64,000 nucleotides of DNA from Synechococcus sp. BSA11S (GTDB taxonomy: Bacteria > Cyanobacteriota > Cyanobacteriia > PCC-6307 > Cyanobiaceae), in the NCBI RefSeq assembly GCF_014224355.1, contig NZ_VNWP01000001.1, positions 62,001-126,000 of the forward strand. Reading direction: 5' to 3'. Both the position numbers and the translations under genes were made by a program. This document shows, piece by piece, positions 25,176 through 35,529 of the stretch (positions within the stretch are counted from its first letter, which is position 1; each line of letters opens with the position of its first letter). The notes under the pieces were generated by a model that searched no databases, was not told the DNA's origin, and worked only from the letters and a program-made list of their open reading frames with translations.

Positions 25176-28100
25176 TCACTCCTCAAGGGACACCAGATCG
25201 CGCAGCTGGCCGGGGTCGAGGCCACCCAGCCACTCCTCACCGCTGCCCACGATGTCTTCGGCCAGTCGGGCCTTCTCCCGGATCATGCGGTCGATCTTCT
25301 CCTCCACCGAGCCGCTGGTGATGAACTTGTGAACCATCACCCGGTTGGTCTGGCCGATGCGGTAGGCGCGGTCGGTGGCCTGGTTCTCCACTGCCGGATT
25401 CCACCAGCGGTCGATGTGGAACACGTGGCTGGCCCTGGTGAGGTTGAGGCCCACGCCGCCTGCCTTGAGCGAGAGCAGGAACAATTGAGGGCCCCGGGGG
25501 TCCTCCTGGAAGCGATCCACCATCGCCTGACGCTCCGCCTTGCTGGTGCTGCCGTAGAGGAAGGGCACCTCCTGGTGAAAGCGCTGCTGCAGGTGGGTCT
25601 GGAGCAGGTGCCCCCATTCGGCGAATTGCGTGAAGAGCAGGGCCCGGTCGCCGGCCTCAATCACTTCCTCCACGATTTCCTCAAGGCGCTGCAACTTGGC
25701 TGAGCGGGCGCTGAAGCCTGTCCCCACCTCCGGTTCCTTGAGCATCAGGGCCGGGTGGTTGCAGACCTGCTTGAGCTTGGTGAGCAGGCCCAGCACCTGG
25801 CCGTGCTTCTTGCCCACGGGTGCCCGCGCGATCGCATCGAGGGTCTCCTCCACGGTGCGGCGGTAGAGCTTCACCTGTTCGGGGGAGAGCCCCACCCATT
25901 CGCTCAGTTCCACCTTCTCGGGCAGGTCGGAGATGATCGAGCGGTCGGTCTTGAGGCGCCGCAGGATGAACGGACCCACCCGGGCCTTGAGGTCGCTCAC
26001 CGACGCCATGTCGCCGTAGCGCTCGATCGGCAGGCGGTAGCGCTGGCGGAAGAACTCCTCCTCCCCCAGCACCTTCGGGTTGAGAAAGTCCATCAGGGCC
26101 CAGAGCTCGCTCACCCTGTTCTCCACCGGCGTGCCGGTGAGGGCGATGCGGAAACGGCTCTGCTTGAGCGGCCGTGCCAGATCGCGGGCTGCCTGCGACT
26201 GCCGGGCCGATGAATTCTTGATTGCCTGGGCTTCATCGATCACCAGCCCCTGCCAGTCGAGGCTGCTCAGCAGTGCGCTGTCGCGCTGCAGCAGGCCGTA
26301 GCTGGTGAGGACCAGATCCACCCCCTCCAGCTTCTTCTTCAGGGCGGCGGGGGTGGACGGCCGCCGGGGGCCGTAGTGCTCCACCACGCTCAGTTCCGGG
26401 GTGAAGCCCTTCGCCTCCCGCAGCCAGTTGGTGAGCACCGAGGTGGGGGCCACCAGCAACACCGGACGTTTCAGTTCCTTCTCCGCCTTGAGGTGCTGCA
26501 GGAAGGCCAGCAGCTGGATGGTCTTGCCCAGGCCCATGTCGTCGGCCAGGCAGGCCCCCTGATCGAAGCGGTGCAGGAAGGCCAGCCAGCCCAGCCCCCG
26601 TTCCTGGTAGGGCCGCAGCTGCCCGGCGAAGCCCTCGGGAGCCGGCAGGGGATCGGGAGCCTTCTGCTGGTGGTACTGCTCCAGCACCGCCTGCAGCCTC
26701 GGGCCGGCGATGAAACGGTGCACCGGCAGCCGCTGCAGGGTCTCTCCTTCGTTGCCGGTCAGGCGCAGGGCGTCATCGAGGCTGAGAACAGGATCGAGGG
26801 CGCAGAACTTCTCGGCATGGCGCAGATCACCGGGACGCAGCTCGATCCAGGCCCCTTTGTGCTGCACCAGGGGGCTGCGTTTGCCAGCCAGCCGCTCCAG
26901 GTCGCGCAGGGTGAGCGTGACTCCGCCGATCATCAGCTCCCAGTGCCATTGCAGGCTTTCGCCGAGGCTGAAGCCCCGGGAGCGCTCGGGCAGATCGGCT
27001 TCGATCGAGAGGCCGAGCCGGCTGGCAAGGCCTCCGCTGAGGCTGGGGGGCAGCACCACCCCCACACCCACATCGCGCAGCTTCAACGCGGCGGTGCGCA
27101 CCAGCACGAAGGCTTCGGCCGGGGTGAGCGCCATCCGCTCGGGTGTGGCCGTGTCGAGGCCCCGTTCGATCGGCTCAAACACCTGCAGGGCCCGTCCCAG
27201 GCCCTCCAGCAGCAGTTCGCCGGGCTGCTGGAGTTCAGCTTCACCGAGCTGCAGGGCGCCGGCCCCGGCGGCCCAGACGCCGGCGGCGGGCAGCAGCAAG
27301 CTTGGGTCGGCTTCGGCCTGCAGGCTGAAGCGCAGGGGCCACAACTCCTCCCCCTCGCCGGGGGTGTCGAGCTCGAGGCAGGCCCGGGCCGGCTCCACCC
27401 GGCCGGCCACCGCTTCGCGCCAGTGGTGGGTGGCCACCTGCAGGCGCTCGCAGTCGTCGTCATCCAGATCGAGGCGCCCGTCTCCGGGTCCGAGGGCCCG
27501 CTGCCAGGCCGCCAGCAGTGGGTCCAGCCCCTCCGGCGCAGGGGTGAAGCCCGCGCGCATGCGCGCATCCACCAGATCCGTGAGGATCGAAGCCAGCCGT
27601 CGCCGTCCGGACCCCGGCCGCCAGCAGGCCAGTGAAACGCCGGCGTCTCCCAGGCCGGGCTCCAGGGCCGCCAGGGCCACCTGGGGCAGGCGCGAGGCCA
27701 GATCCTCCAGGCGACGCCGGTCGTCCTCGCGGTTGATCAGTGGCAGCCAGCGGGCGCGTCCCGCCTCCACCTGGGGCAGCAGCCGGCCCCGCGAGAGCAG
27801 GCTCAGCGACCAGCGCTGCAGGTGGCTCCACCAGCGCAGGTCATCGGCCAGGTCGGGATGGTCGCCCGAGAGGGGCAGGCGGCCCAGCCAGATCGTGGCG
27901 GCACCAGGCTCCAGCCACCAGCCCTCCACGCGCCAGGGCCACCACTCCACCGATTTCGGGATCGGCTCACCCGCCTGCAGCGGCAGGCCGCTCCAGGTGC
28001 TGCTGTCGGTTTTCCTTTTCCCCCTGGCGCCCTGCCGGCGGCTGGGCAGGCAGAGGTTGGCCCCTGCGGGGCGGAAATCCTCGGTCCAGAGGTCTGCTTC

Positions 28101-28289
28101 CTCCAGCCAGGCGCCGAGGTCGTCCTGATCGAGGCTGAGGGGGTGCAGCGGCGGCTCGCTTGCCGGGGCCTGTGGTTCCGCCACGCGCCAGGTGTCCCCC
28201 CAGAGCAGCAACCCTGGCCTGTAACCACCGCCAAGGGCGGGCACGGCCGCGGTTTCCCTCGACAGCCAGGTGGCGTGCAGCAGGCTCAT
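25176..28289 (-). CDS. SNF2/HepA-family DNA-dependent ATPase
   Basis: A 1037-residue Swi2/Snf2-type helicase-like ATPase. The N-terminal 560 residues are a cyanobacterial/bacterial extension with no recognised motif. The ATPase core starts near residue 565 with LADDMGLGKT (Walker A), VIDEAQAIKN (motif II) and LTGTPVEN, and continues to the second RecA lobe with LLSLKAGGVGLNLTRA and TDRAYRIGQT (motif VI). Such proteins remodel DNA-protein or RNA polymerase complexes. It is the first gene of a likely three-gene leftward set with the lipid-kinase fusion. Confidence 0.9.
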   Translation of the reverse strand: MSLLHATWLSRETAAVPALGGGYRPGLLLWGDTWRVAEPQAPASEPPLHPLSLDQDDLGAWLEEADLWTEDFRPAGANLCLPSRRQGARGKRKTDSSTWSGLPLQAGEPIPKSVEWWPWRVEGWWLEPGAATIWLGRLPLSGDHPDLADDLRWWSHLQRWSLSLLSRGRLLPQVEAGRARWLPLINREDDRRRLEDLASRLPQVALAALEPGLGDAGVSLACWRPGSGRRRLASILTDLVDARMRAGFTPAPEGLDPLLAAWQRALGPGDGRLDLDDDDCERLQVATHHWREAVAGRVEPARACLELDTPGEGEELWPLRFSLQAEADPSLLLPAAGVWAAGAGALQLGEAELQQPGELLLEGLGRALQVFEPIERGLDTATPERMALTPAEAFVLVRTAALKLRDVGVGVVLPPSLSGGLASRLGLSIEADLPERSRGFSLGESLQWHWELMIGGVTLTLRDLERLAGKRSPLVQHKGAWIELRPGDLRHAEKFCALDPVLSLDDALRLTGNEGETLQRLPVHRFIAGPRLQAVLEQYHQQKAPDPLPAPEGFAGQLRPYQERGLGWLAFLHRFDQGACLADDMGLGKTIQLLAFLQHLKAEKELKRPVLLVAPTSVLTNWLREAKGFTPELSVVEHYGPRRPSTPAALKKKLEGVDLVLTSYGLLQRDSALLSSLDWQGLVIDEAQAIKNSSARQSQAARDLARPLKQSRFRIALTGTPVENRVSELWALMDFLNPKVLGEEEFFRQRYRLPIERYGDMASVSDLKARVGPFILRRLKTDRSIISDLPEKVELSEWVGLSPEQVKLYRRTVEETLDAIARAPVGKKHGQVLGLLTKLKQVCNHPALMLKEPEVGTGFSARSAKLQRLEEIVEEVIEAGDRALLFTQFAEWGHLLQTHLQQRFHQEVPFLYGSTSKAERQAMVDRFQEDPRGPQLFLLSLKAGGVGLNLTRASHVFHIDRWWNPAVENQATDRAYRIGQTNRVMVHKFITSGSVEEKIDRMIREKARLAEDIVGSGEEWLGGLDPGQLRDLVSLEE

Positions 28290-28435
28290 GGCTGCTGGGA
28301 CCCCTCAGAGCATGGGTGGCGTCGCATCGAGAACACCGGCAGCAACCACGGACATCGACCACGGACATCGCCTCGGCTCGCGTGAGCGGAGCGACTCCCC
28401 GGGCACTCTGCCGGATGGCGCGCCCACCGGCCCGC

Positions 28436-28900
28436 TCAGGGCCTCAGGGCCGACAGCCGGCGCTGCAGTGAGTGAAGCACCAGGGCACTGCCCGCCAGAG
28501 GCAGCCAGAGCGGCAGCCAGACCAGCAGCAGCTCCAGCGCCAGGCCCGGCAGCAACCGCAGCCCGCCTGCGTCCATCAGGGCACCGATGGCAGGCAGATC
28601 GGGGCTGGTGCCCAGGCTGCGGATGCCGCAGACCGCCCCCACCAGGCCGGCCTGCAGGTGGCTGTCGTCGGGATCGACCCGCTGCAGATGAAAGGCCAGC
28701 AACCCGTAGAAAAAGCCGCAGCCACCAGCCCTCAGGGCCGGCCTCAACCCCAGCACCAGGGCCAGCGCCAGGGCCGTGGCGCCTGCCAGCAGGGCCCAGG
28801 CAATCGACTGCAGGCGCAGCTGGGCGCGGTGGTCGGATGGGGCCGTCAGGGCGGGCACGGGGAGCGGGCGGAACGGGAGGGGCCTGTGCTGGGCGATCAT
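28436..28900 (-). CDS. Small membrane protein upstream of alaS
   Basis: A 154-residue protein with hydrophobic segments at about residues 33-53 ([19 protein letters not shown]), 58-70, 84-92 and 118-142 ([20 protein letters not shown]). It looks like a real integral membrane protein, but I do not recognise a family. It is divergent from alaS, with only 33 bases between start codons, and lies 146 bases upstream of the SNF2 gene on the same strand. Confidence 0.6.
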   Translation of the reverse strand: MIAQHRPLPFRPLPVPALTAPSDHRAQLRLQSIAWALLAGATALALALVLGLRPALRAGGCGFFYGLLAFHLQRVDPDDSHLQAGLVGAVCGIRSLGTSPDLPAIGALMDAGGLRLLPGLALELLLVWLPLWLPLAGSALVLHSLQRRLSALRP

Positions 28901-28933
28901 GCCCTCTCCAGGGTTGATTTGCCGCGTCCGGCC

Positions 28934-31624
28934 ATGGCTGCCACCTCATCCGCCCGCTCCGAGCGGCACCCACGCCCCCGCAGCGGCGCCGAGATCCGCG
29001 AGGCCTTCCTGGCCTTCTACGAAGCCCGGGGGCACCGCCGCATGGCCAGCGCCTCGCTGGTGCCTGATGACCCCACGGTGCTGCTCACCATCGCCGGAAT
29101 GCTGCCTTTCAAGCCGGTGTTCCTGGGACAGGCGCCGAGGCCGGCCGCGCGGGCCACCACCAGCCAGAAGTGCATCCGCACCAACGACATCGAGAACGTG
29201 GGCCGCACGGCCCGGCATCACACGTTCTTCGAGATGCTCGGCAACTTCTCCTTCGGCGATTACTTCAAGGCCGAGGCGATGACCTGGGCCTGGGAGCTCT
29301 CCACAGGGGTGTTCGGCCTCGATCCGAAGCATCTGGTGGTCAGTGTCTTTCGCGACGACGACGAAGCGGCGGCGATCTGGCGCGACACGGTGGGGGTCGA
29401 CCCCCGGCGGATCGTGCGCCTGGGTGAGGCCGACAACTTCTGGGTGTCGGGTCCCACAGGACCCTGCGGTCCCTGCTCCGAGATCTATTACGACTTCCGA
29501 CCCGAGCTCGGTGACGACCACCTCGACCTGGAGGACGACAGCCGCTTCATCGAGTTCTACAACCTGGTGTTCATGCAGTTCAACCGCGACGCCGAGGGCA
29601 ACCTCACGCCGCTGGAGAATCGCAACATCGACACCGGCATGGGCCTGGAACGCATGGCCCAGATCCTGCAGGGGGTTTCGAACAACTACGAAACCGACCT
29701 GATCTATCCGCTGATCGAAACCGCTGCCACCCTGGCTGGGATCGACTACCGGCAGCTGGACCCCCGCGGCCAGACCTCCCTGAAGGTGATCGGCGACCAC
29801 AGCCGCGCCATCACCCAGCTGATCGCCGATGGGGTGACCGCCTCCAATCTGGGCCGTGGGTACATCCTGAGGCGGCTGCTTCGGCGGGTGGTGCGTCATG
29901 GCCGGTTGCTGGGCATCGACACTCCCTTCCTGCCGTCCATGGGGCAGGCGGCGATCGCCCTGATGGCGGAGGCCTATCCCCAGCTGGAGGAGCGGCGCGA
30001 GGCGATCATGGCTGAGCTGGCCCGGGAGGAGGCCCGTTTCCTGGAAACCCTCGAGCGTGGCGAGAAGCTTCTGGCGGAGGTGCTCTCGGCCCGGCCTGAT
30101 CAGATCAGCGGGGAGCAGGCCTTCGAGCTCTACGACACCTACGGCTTCCCCCTGGAGCTCACCGAGGAGATCGCCGAGGAGCATGGGCTGGCCGTCGACC
30201 TGGCCGGCTTCGAGGCGGCGATGGAGGCCCAGCGCCAGCGGGCCAAGGCCGCCTCGGTGCGGCTGGATCTCACCCTGCAGGGGGCGATCGAGGCGATGGC
30301 CGAGCACTTGTCCCCCACCGACTTTCGCGGCTACGAGGCCCTGGAGCACCCCAGCCAGGTGATGGCCCTGGTGGTGAATGGTGAGCAGGCCCAGGCTGCG
30401 GTGGCGGGCGATGCCGTCCAGATCGTGCTGGATTCCACCCCGTTCTACGGCGAATCCGGAGGGCAGATCGGTGATCGCGGCGTGCTGGCGGGCGGTGCTC
30501 CGGGCGCTGGGCCCGAGGCCGGGGTGATCGTGCGGATCGAAGCGGTCAGCCACCAGCGCAAGCTGATCGTCCACCACGGCCGGATCGAGCGGGGCGAGCT
30601 GACCCTGGGGGACACCCTGACCGCCCTGGTGGACCGTGCCTGTCGCCGGCGTGTCCAGGCCCATCACACCGCCACCCATCTGCTGCAGGCGGCTCTCAAG
30701 CAGCTGGTGGATGCCTCGATCTCCCAGGCCGGCTCCCTGGTGGATTTTGAGCGGCTGCGCTTCGATTTCCATTGTCCCCGTGCCCTGAGCGCCGAGGAAC
30801 TGGAGCGGATCGAGGAGCGGATCAACGGCTGGATCGCCGAGGCCCACGCCCTGGAGGTGCAAGAGATGGATCTGGAGCGGGCCCGTGCCGCCGGGGCCGT
30901 GGCCATGTTCGGGGAAAAGTATGGGGAGACGGTGCGGGTGGTGGATGTCCCGGGGGTCTCGATGGAGCTCTGCGGCGGCACCCATGTGGCCAACACCGCC
31001 GAGATCGGCCTGTTCCGGATCGTGAGCGAGACCGGCGTGGCGGCCGGCATCCGACGCATCGAAGCGGTGGCCGGCCCGGCGGTGCTCGATTACCTCAGGG
31101 AACGCGACAGCGTGGTGCGGGCCCTTACGGAACGCTTCAAGGTGCAGCCCGTCGAGATCCTGGCGCGGGTGAGCGGTCTTCAGGACGACCTCAAGGCCAC
31201 GGCCAGGGCCCTGGAGGCCGCTCGCTCGGAGCTGGCCAGGGCCAGGGTCGCGGCACTGGCGGCCCAGACGCAGGAGGCGGGAGCGTTCCGGGTGCTGGTA
31301 GCGCGCCTCGATGGGGTGGAGGGTGCCGCCCTTCAGCCGGCCGCCCAGCAGCTCCAGGAGACGCTTGGCCCGGCCGGCGCCGTCGTCCTCGGTGGCCTGC
31401 CTGACACCGCCGAGTCCAGCAAGCTGATCCTGGTGGCAGCCTTCGGTGCTCAGGTGATCGACGCCGGGCCGAAAGCCGGGCCTTTCATCGCTGCGGTGGC
31501 CAAGCGCTGTGGAGGTGGTGGTGGCGGTCGTCCGCACCTGGCCCAGGCGGGAGGCCGTGATGCCGCCGCCCTTGACCCGGCCCTCGAGCAGGCCCGAGCC
31601 GACCTGATCGCTCGGCTCTCCTGA
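28934..31624 (+). CDS. alaS: Alanyl-tRNA synthetase
   Basis: This class II synthetase charges tRNA-Ala in the cytoplasm. The 896-residue protein has the catalytic core (motif 2 region [21 protein letters not shown], motif 3 GMGLERM), the tRNA-recognition region, an editing domain with HHTATHLL and CGGTH zinc-binding residues, and a C-terminal oligomerisation domain. Length is a little above the usual 870-880 residues. Start ATG ([11 protein letters not shown]) is preceded by a short leader. The open frame continuing upstream is shadow of the membrane gene. Confidence 0.96.
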   Translation: MAATSSARSERHPRPRSGAEIREAFLAFYEARGHRRMASASLVPDDPTVLLTIAGMLPFKPVFLGQAPRPAARATTSQKCIRTNDIENVGRTARHHTFFEMLGNFSFGDYFKAEAMTWAWELSTGVFGLDPKHLVVSVFRDDDEAAAIWRDTVGVDPRRIVRLGEADNFWVSGPTGPCGPCSEIYYDFRPELGDDHLDLEDDSRFIEFYNLVFMQFNRDAEGNLTPLENRNIDTGMGLERMAQILQGVSNNYETDLIYPLIETAATLAGIDYRQLDPRGQTSLKVIGDHSRAITQLIADGVTASNLGRGYILRRLLRRVVRHGRLLGIDTPFLPSMGQAAIALMAEAYPQLEERREAIMAELAREEARFLETLERGEKLLAEVLSARPDQISGEQAFELYDTYGFPLELTEEIAEEHGLAVDLAGFEAAMEAQRQRAKAASVRLDLTLQGAIEAMAEHLSPTDFRGYEALEHPSQVMALVVNGEQAQAAVAGDAVQIVLDSTPFYGESGGQIGDRGVLAGGAPGAGPEAGVIVRIEAVSHQRKLIVHHGRIERGELTLGDTLTALVDRACRRRVQAHHTATHLLQAALKQLVDASISQAGSLVDFERLRFDFHCPRALSAEELERIEERINGWIAEAHALEVQEMDLERARAAGAVAMFGEKYGETVRVVDVPGVSMELCGGTHVANTAEIGLFRIVSETGVAAGIRRIEAVAGPAVLDYLRERDSVVRALTERFKVQPVEILARVSGLQDDLKATARALEAARSELARARVAALAAQTQEAGAFRVLVARLDGVEGAALQPAAQQLQETLGPAGAVVLGGLPDTAESSKLILVAAFGAQVIDAGPKAGPFIAAVAKRCGGGGGGRPHLAQAGGRDAAALDPALEQARADLIARLS

Positions 31625-31635
31625 ATGGTTGCTAC

Positions 31636-31649
31636 GTATTGCCCGCTAC
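31636..31649. promoter_or_regulatory. Candidate NtcA-binding site before the glutaminase gene
   Basis: GTATTGCCCGCTAC is an exact GTA-N8-TAC match 70 bases before the glutaminase ATG and just behind the alaS stop. A weak -10-like TATCTG starts at 31676, 26 bases after the site (22-23 is usual). Exact matches are expected by chance several times in a window this size, but the position in front of a nitrogen gene raises its value. Confidence 0.45.
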
Positions 31650-31718
31650 AGACTGACCCGCCCGACACCGATTGGTATCTGTGCTCACCGGTATCCCACC
31701 CCGCTTGAGCCTGCTCGC

Positions 31719-33581
31719 ATGATCGATACCCCCAGCAGCACGGCCGATGTCATTCAAGGGCTGCTGGCGGATCTCCACCGTCGCTACTCCCTGCTTGAGG
31801 ACGGCGCTCCAGCCGACTACATCCCCGAGCTGGCCAAGGCGAATCCCTCTGATTTCGGCATCTCGATCGCCACAGTCGATGGCCGCCTCTACGAAGTGGG
31901 CGACACCCGCAAGCCGTTCACGATCCAGTCGATCTCCAAGCCGTTTGCCTATGGCCTGGCCCTGAAGTTGTTTTCAGGCCAGCACCTGGCCACGAAGGTG
32001 GGTGTGGAGCCCTCAGGGGATGCCTTCAACGCCATCAGCCTTGATCAGAAGACGGGTCGCCCCCGCAATCCGATGATCAACGCCGGAGCCATCGCCACCA
32101 CGGCGCAGATCTGGAACCACGATCCGCATCAGGCCGAAGCTCTGATGCTCGACTTCTTCAGCGAACTGGCCGGACGTCGTCTGAGCATCGACCGGGAGGT
32201 GTTCCAGTCGGAGCGCTCCACCGGCCATCGCAACCGGGCGATCGGACACCTGCTGCGCAATTTCGGAATCATTGAGGATGATCCGGAAGAGTCGCTCGAT
32301 CTCTACTTCAAGCAGTGTTCGATCACCGTCACCTGCCACGATCTGGCGGTGATGGCCGCCACCCTCGCCTGCCAGGGTCACAATCCCTTCACCGGCGCCA
32401 GGCCACTCACGCCGGAGATCACTGTGCGCATGCTGGCGTTGATGGCCACCTGCGGCACCTACGACTTCGCCGGTCAGTGGCTCTACGACGTGGGCATGCC
32501 CGCCAAGAGTGGCGTGGGCGGCGGGGTGCTGGCCGTGGTGCCCGGTCGGCTCGGCATCGCCACCTATTCGCCGCCTCTGGATGTGCTGGGCAACAGTGTG
32601 CGCGGCATTGCGGTCTGCAATGAGCTCTCCGACAGCCTCGGACTCAGTCTCTTCAACCAATACCCCCAGACCAGTTCCACGATCCGCCGTTCCTACAAGG
32701 GCACCCAGCGGCAGTCGCGGCGTTGGCGTGCAGTTGACCAGGCCAGGCTCCTGCAGGAGCGGCGGGATGCGATCCGAATCGTGCACGCCCAGGGAGTGCT
32801 TGATTTCGCCGCGATCGAGCGGCTGCTCTCCGAACTCAGCGAGATCATGGCCGACGCCTGGATCCTGGTGCTGGATGTGGCTCACGTCACCGAATTGCCG
32901 GAGGAATCCAGAGGGTTGTTCCTGAACGAGCTCACGTCCCTGCGGCGCAGTGGCGTGATCGTTCTGCTGGCCAGGGCCCAACATCTCGATCTTCCACGGA
33001 CCCTGAGCGTGGCCAGTGAAGAGGAGGAGATGCCGAAGTTCACTCAATTGGATCAGGCACTGGAGTGGGCCGAGGATTTACTCCTGAACTCAAGAGGTGA
33101 TGAGGACCGCACCCCTCCCTTCACCACGGAGATCGATCAGACGCTGGGCTTTCTGGGCATGCTGCAGCCCGGCCATCGCCAGACCCTGGCCGACCTGATG
33201 AAGTGCCGCACCTTTGCCAAGGATGACCTGGTGATCACCAAAGGTGATCCAGGCCATGAGCTCTTTCTGGTCAGGGAGGGACGCTTCACGATCACCGTTG
33301 AAATGCGGAGCAGCGATGGCCAGACCCATCAATCCCGCCTGGCCACCTTCGAGCCGGGGATGTGCTTCGGCGAGATTTCCTTTCTTTCCGGCGCGCCCCG
33401 CACCGCCAATGTCACTGCTGATCTCGACGGCAGCTGCTGGGTGCTGGAGCGCCATGATTTCGATACCCTGCGTCAGTGGGAGCCAGATGCCGTCACGGAA
33501 CTGTTGCTGGCCCTCACCCGCGATCTGGGCACCAAGCTTGCCCTCACCAGCTATCAGCTCACGTTGATGGAGCATCTTTGA
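31719..33581 (+). CDS. glsA: Glutaminase fused to STAS and cyclic-nucleotide-binding domains
   Basis: A 620-residue three-domain protein. Residues about 1-310 are a serine-dependent glutaminase (glutamine to glutamate and ammonium) with the SxxK catalytic pair SISK at 71-74, NPMINAGAIA and KSGVGGGVLAVVPGRLGIA. Residues about 350-455 are a STAS-like domain (LVLDVAHVTELPEES, GVIVLLAR). Residues about 490-610 are a CNB domain with phosphate-binding cassette FGEISFLSGAPRTANVTA, keeping both Glu and Arg needed to bind cAMP. Plain GlsA is about 310 residues, so the tail is probably regulatory. It is 13 bases in front of the first CHASE2 cyclase and probably cotranscribed with it. Confidence 0.9.
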   Translation: MIDTPSSTADVIQGLLADLHRRYSLLEDGAPADYIPELAKANPSDFGISIATVDGRLYEVGDTRKPFTIQSISKPFAYGLALKLFSGQHLATKVGVEPSGDAFNAISLDQKTGRPRNPMINAGAIATTAQIWNHDPHQAEALMLDFFSELAGRRLSIDREVFQSERSTGHRNRAIGHLLRNFGIIEDDPEESLDLYFKQCSITVTCHDLAVMAATLACQGHNPFTGARPLTPEITVRMLALMATCGTYDFAGQWLYDVGMPAKSGVGGGVLAVVPGRLGIATYSPPLDVLGNSVRGIAVCNELSDSLGLSLFNQYPQTSSTIRRSYKGTQRQSRRWRAVDQARLLQERRDAIRIVHAQGVLDFAAIERLLSELSEIMADAWILVLDVAHVTELPEESRGLFLNELTSLRRSGVIVLLARAQHLDLPRTLSVASEEEEMPKFTQLDQALEWAEDLLLNSRGDEDRTPPFTTEIDQTLGFLGMLQPGHRQTLADLMKCRTFAKDDLVITKGDPGHELFLVREGRFTITVEMRSSDGQTHQSRLATFEPGMCFGEISFLSGAPRTANVTADLDGSCWVLERHDFDTLRQWEPDAVTELLLALTRDLGTKLALTSYQLTLMEHL

Positions 33582-33594
33582 AGCCCCTGAGCCC

Positions 33595-35499
33595 ATGACC
33601 TCCCGAGCGATCACATGGCTGCGCCGCTACGGGGTGTTCGTGGGCTGGGCAGGAGCCTGCGCGCTCGGCTTCGGGTTGTTCCCCGACATCTACGAGCGCT
33701 GGCAGCTGAATCTGTCCTCCCGCACCCAGGAGCTGCGCGGTCCGCGCCAGCCTCCGGGCGGTGTGGTGATCGTCGGCATCGACGACTACAGCCTGGTTCA
33801 GGGGCAGAACGCCGACCTGAGCCAGGACAAGGAGCTGCGACGCCTGGCGGCCTGGCCATGGCCGCGGGCCATCTACGACCGTGTGCTGGATCGCCTGTTT
33901 TCCGCCGGTGCCCGGGTGGTGGGTTTCGACCTTCTCTTCGATGCCCCCAGCAGCCATGGCCCGGAGGATGATCAGGCTCTGACCGAGGCCCTGCAGCGCC
34001 ACAGCGGCAAGGTGGTGCTCGGTGCCCAGGTGTTTGAAAGCCGCGGCCGGGTGGGGGGGCTGACCCTCAGCGCTGCGATGCCCTTCCTTAGCGAGGCCGC
34101 AGGGGCCCGCAGCTCTGGACTTCTCAATGGCCTGCAGGATCCTGATGGCTACATCCGTCTGCGTCCCAGCACCTATGCCGAGCAGCTGCGTCAGTCCGGC
34201 ATGTTGGATGTGCCACCGGGGCTCTCCACCCAGCTGATCACCAAGGGCGGTCTGGAAGAAATTCAGCCGCCGCCGCTGCTGGCCAACTGGCGCCCCCTGG
34301 TGGACCCCTATGGCCCGCCGCGCACGATCCCCACGATTCCGATCTGGGAGGTGCTGGAGTCGGGCAGCTTCTCCCGGCTCGATCAGCAGGGTGTTTTCAG
34401 CGATCAGGTGGTGCTGATCGGCCCCACCGCCAGCGTGCTGCAGGACATTCACCGCACGGCGTTCGCGGGAGCCGAGGGCATGCCCGGCGTGGAGATTCAC
34501 GCCGCCGAGATCGCCAACCGACTGGAGGGCCGGGCTCTCTACATTCCCCCCACGGCCTGGTACGTGGCACCGTTGCTCGGGCTGGGGATGCTGGCCCTGG
34601 GCCTGGCCAGTGCCCGAGCTGAAAAACCCCTGGTTCGTCTCGGCGTCCTGGCGCTTCTCTCCGGCGGGATGGTGATCCTGGGCCTGATCCTGGTGAGCGC
34701 CTCCGGGACAGGGATCGGCATGGTGGGTCTCTCGGTCCTCACCCTCGCCACCGGTCTGGTCAGTGCCGGGGATGCCACGGTGCGCCTTCAATGGAATCGG
34801 CTGCGCCTGCGGCGGATGCTGGAGCGTTACCTCTCCCCTGCGGTGGCTGCTCAGATCGCCAGTCAGCCTGAGGAAGCTGATGAAATGCTGGGTGGCAAGG
34901 TCTCGGAGGTGGTGGTGTTCATCTGCGACGTGCGTGGCTTCACCCAGCGCACCACCCAGATGAGCAAGGAAGGCAAGGCCAGTGAATTGGTACAGCAATT
35001 GAATGAGTATTTCGCTGTCGTCGTTGATACGCTTCAGCGGAAAGGGGCGATCATCGACAAGTACATGGGCGACGCCGTCCTGGCTGTGTTCGGTGTCCCC
35101 CTGAACCGGGGAATCGCCGTCGAGGTCCAGTCGGCCCTGGAAGCGATTCTGGAGCTCCAGCACCAGATGGACTCCCTCAACGATCGCTGGGCCACCCAGG
35201 GGAAGGACCCCTGGGAGCAGGTGATGATTCTCAGTGGCGGGCCTGTGATCAGCGGCAACATCGGCTGCGCCTCACGGATGGATTACACGGTGATCGGCGA
35301 CACGGTGAACATGGCCAGTCGCCTGGAGGGCGTGGCCAAGCAGTCGGGACGCGACATCATCCTCAGCAGGGTGGTGGCGGCCAATGCCGACCCCGCATGG
35401 AATCTGGAGCGGGTGGGCGAGTATGAGATCAGGGGTCAGGGAGCCCAGGAGGTGTTCACCATGCAACCGAGTGAGTATTACGAGCAGAATCAGGGTTAG
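33595..35499 (+). CDS. CHASE2-domain adenylate cyclase (first copy)
   Basis: A 634-residue membrane sensor. A short N-terminal helix (about residues 13-28) leads to a CHASE2 sensory domain outside the membrane (about 40-315), then three hydrophobic helices (about 322-395). The class III cyclase domain (about 425-625) keeps both metal aspartates (FICDVRGFT and KYMGDAVLAVFG), the adenine-specifying Lys in DKYMGD with Thr in YTVIGD, and NMASR. The Lys/Thr pair is that of cyanobacterial adenylate cyclases, so cAMP is the likely product. It lies between glutaminase-CNB and a FecR-domain gene. Confidence 0.9.
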   Translation: MTSRAITWLRRYGVFVGWAGACALGFGLFPDIYERWQLNLSSRTQELRGPRQPPGGVVIVGIDDYSLVQGQNADLSQDKELRRLAAWPWPRAIYDRVLDRLFSAGARVVGFDLLFDAPSSHGPEDDQALTEALQRHSGKVVLGAQVFESRGRVGGLTLSAAMPFLSEAAGARSSGLLNGLQDPDGYIRLRPSTYAEQLRQSGMLDVPPGLSTQLITKGGLEEIQPPPLLANWRPLVDPYGPPRTIPTIPIWEVLESGSFSRLDQQGVFSDQVVLIGPTASVLQDIHRTAFAGAEGMPGVEIHAAEIANRLEGRALYIPPTAWYVAPLLGLGMLALGLASARAEKPLVRLGVLALLSGGMVILGLILVSASGTGIGMVGLSVLTLATGLVSAGDATVRLQWNRLRLRRMLERYLSPAVAAQIASQPEEADEMLGGKVSEVVVFICDVRGFTQRTTQMSKEGKASELVQQLNEYFAVVVDTLQRKGAIIDKYMGDAVLAVFGVPLNRGIAVEVQSALEAILELQHQMDSLNDRWATQGKDPWEQVMILSGGPVISGNIGCASRMDYTVIGDTVNMASRLEGVAKQSGRDIILSRVVAANADPAWNLERVGEYEIRGQGAQEVFTMQPSEYYEQNQG

Positions 35500-35529
35500 T
35501 CTTGATCAGATCGTTCAGTGACTGGCCTC

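Noticed and set aside
29951-29958. GCGATCGC octamers (HIP1-like), also at 51962 and 56948
   Set aside because: They are dispersed inside coding sequence as usual for cyanobacterial genomes and show no array or clustering.
28946-31537. 863-codon open frame antisense to alaS
   Set aside because: It mirrors the GC-rich codon pattern of alaS, has no family motifs, and alaS is beyond doubt.
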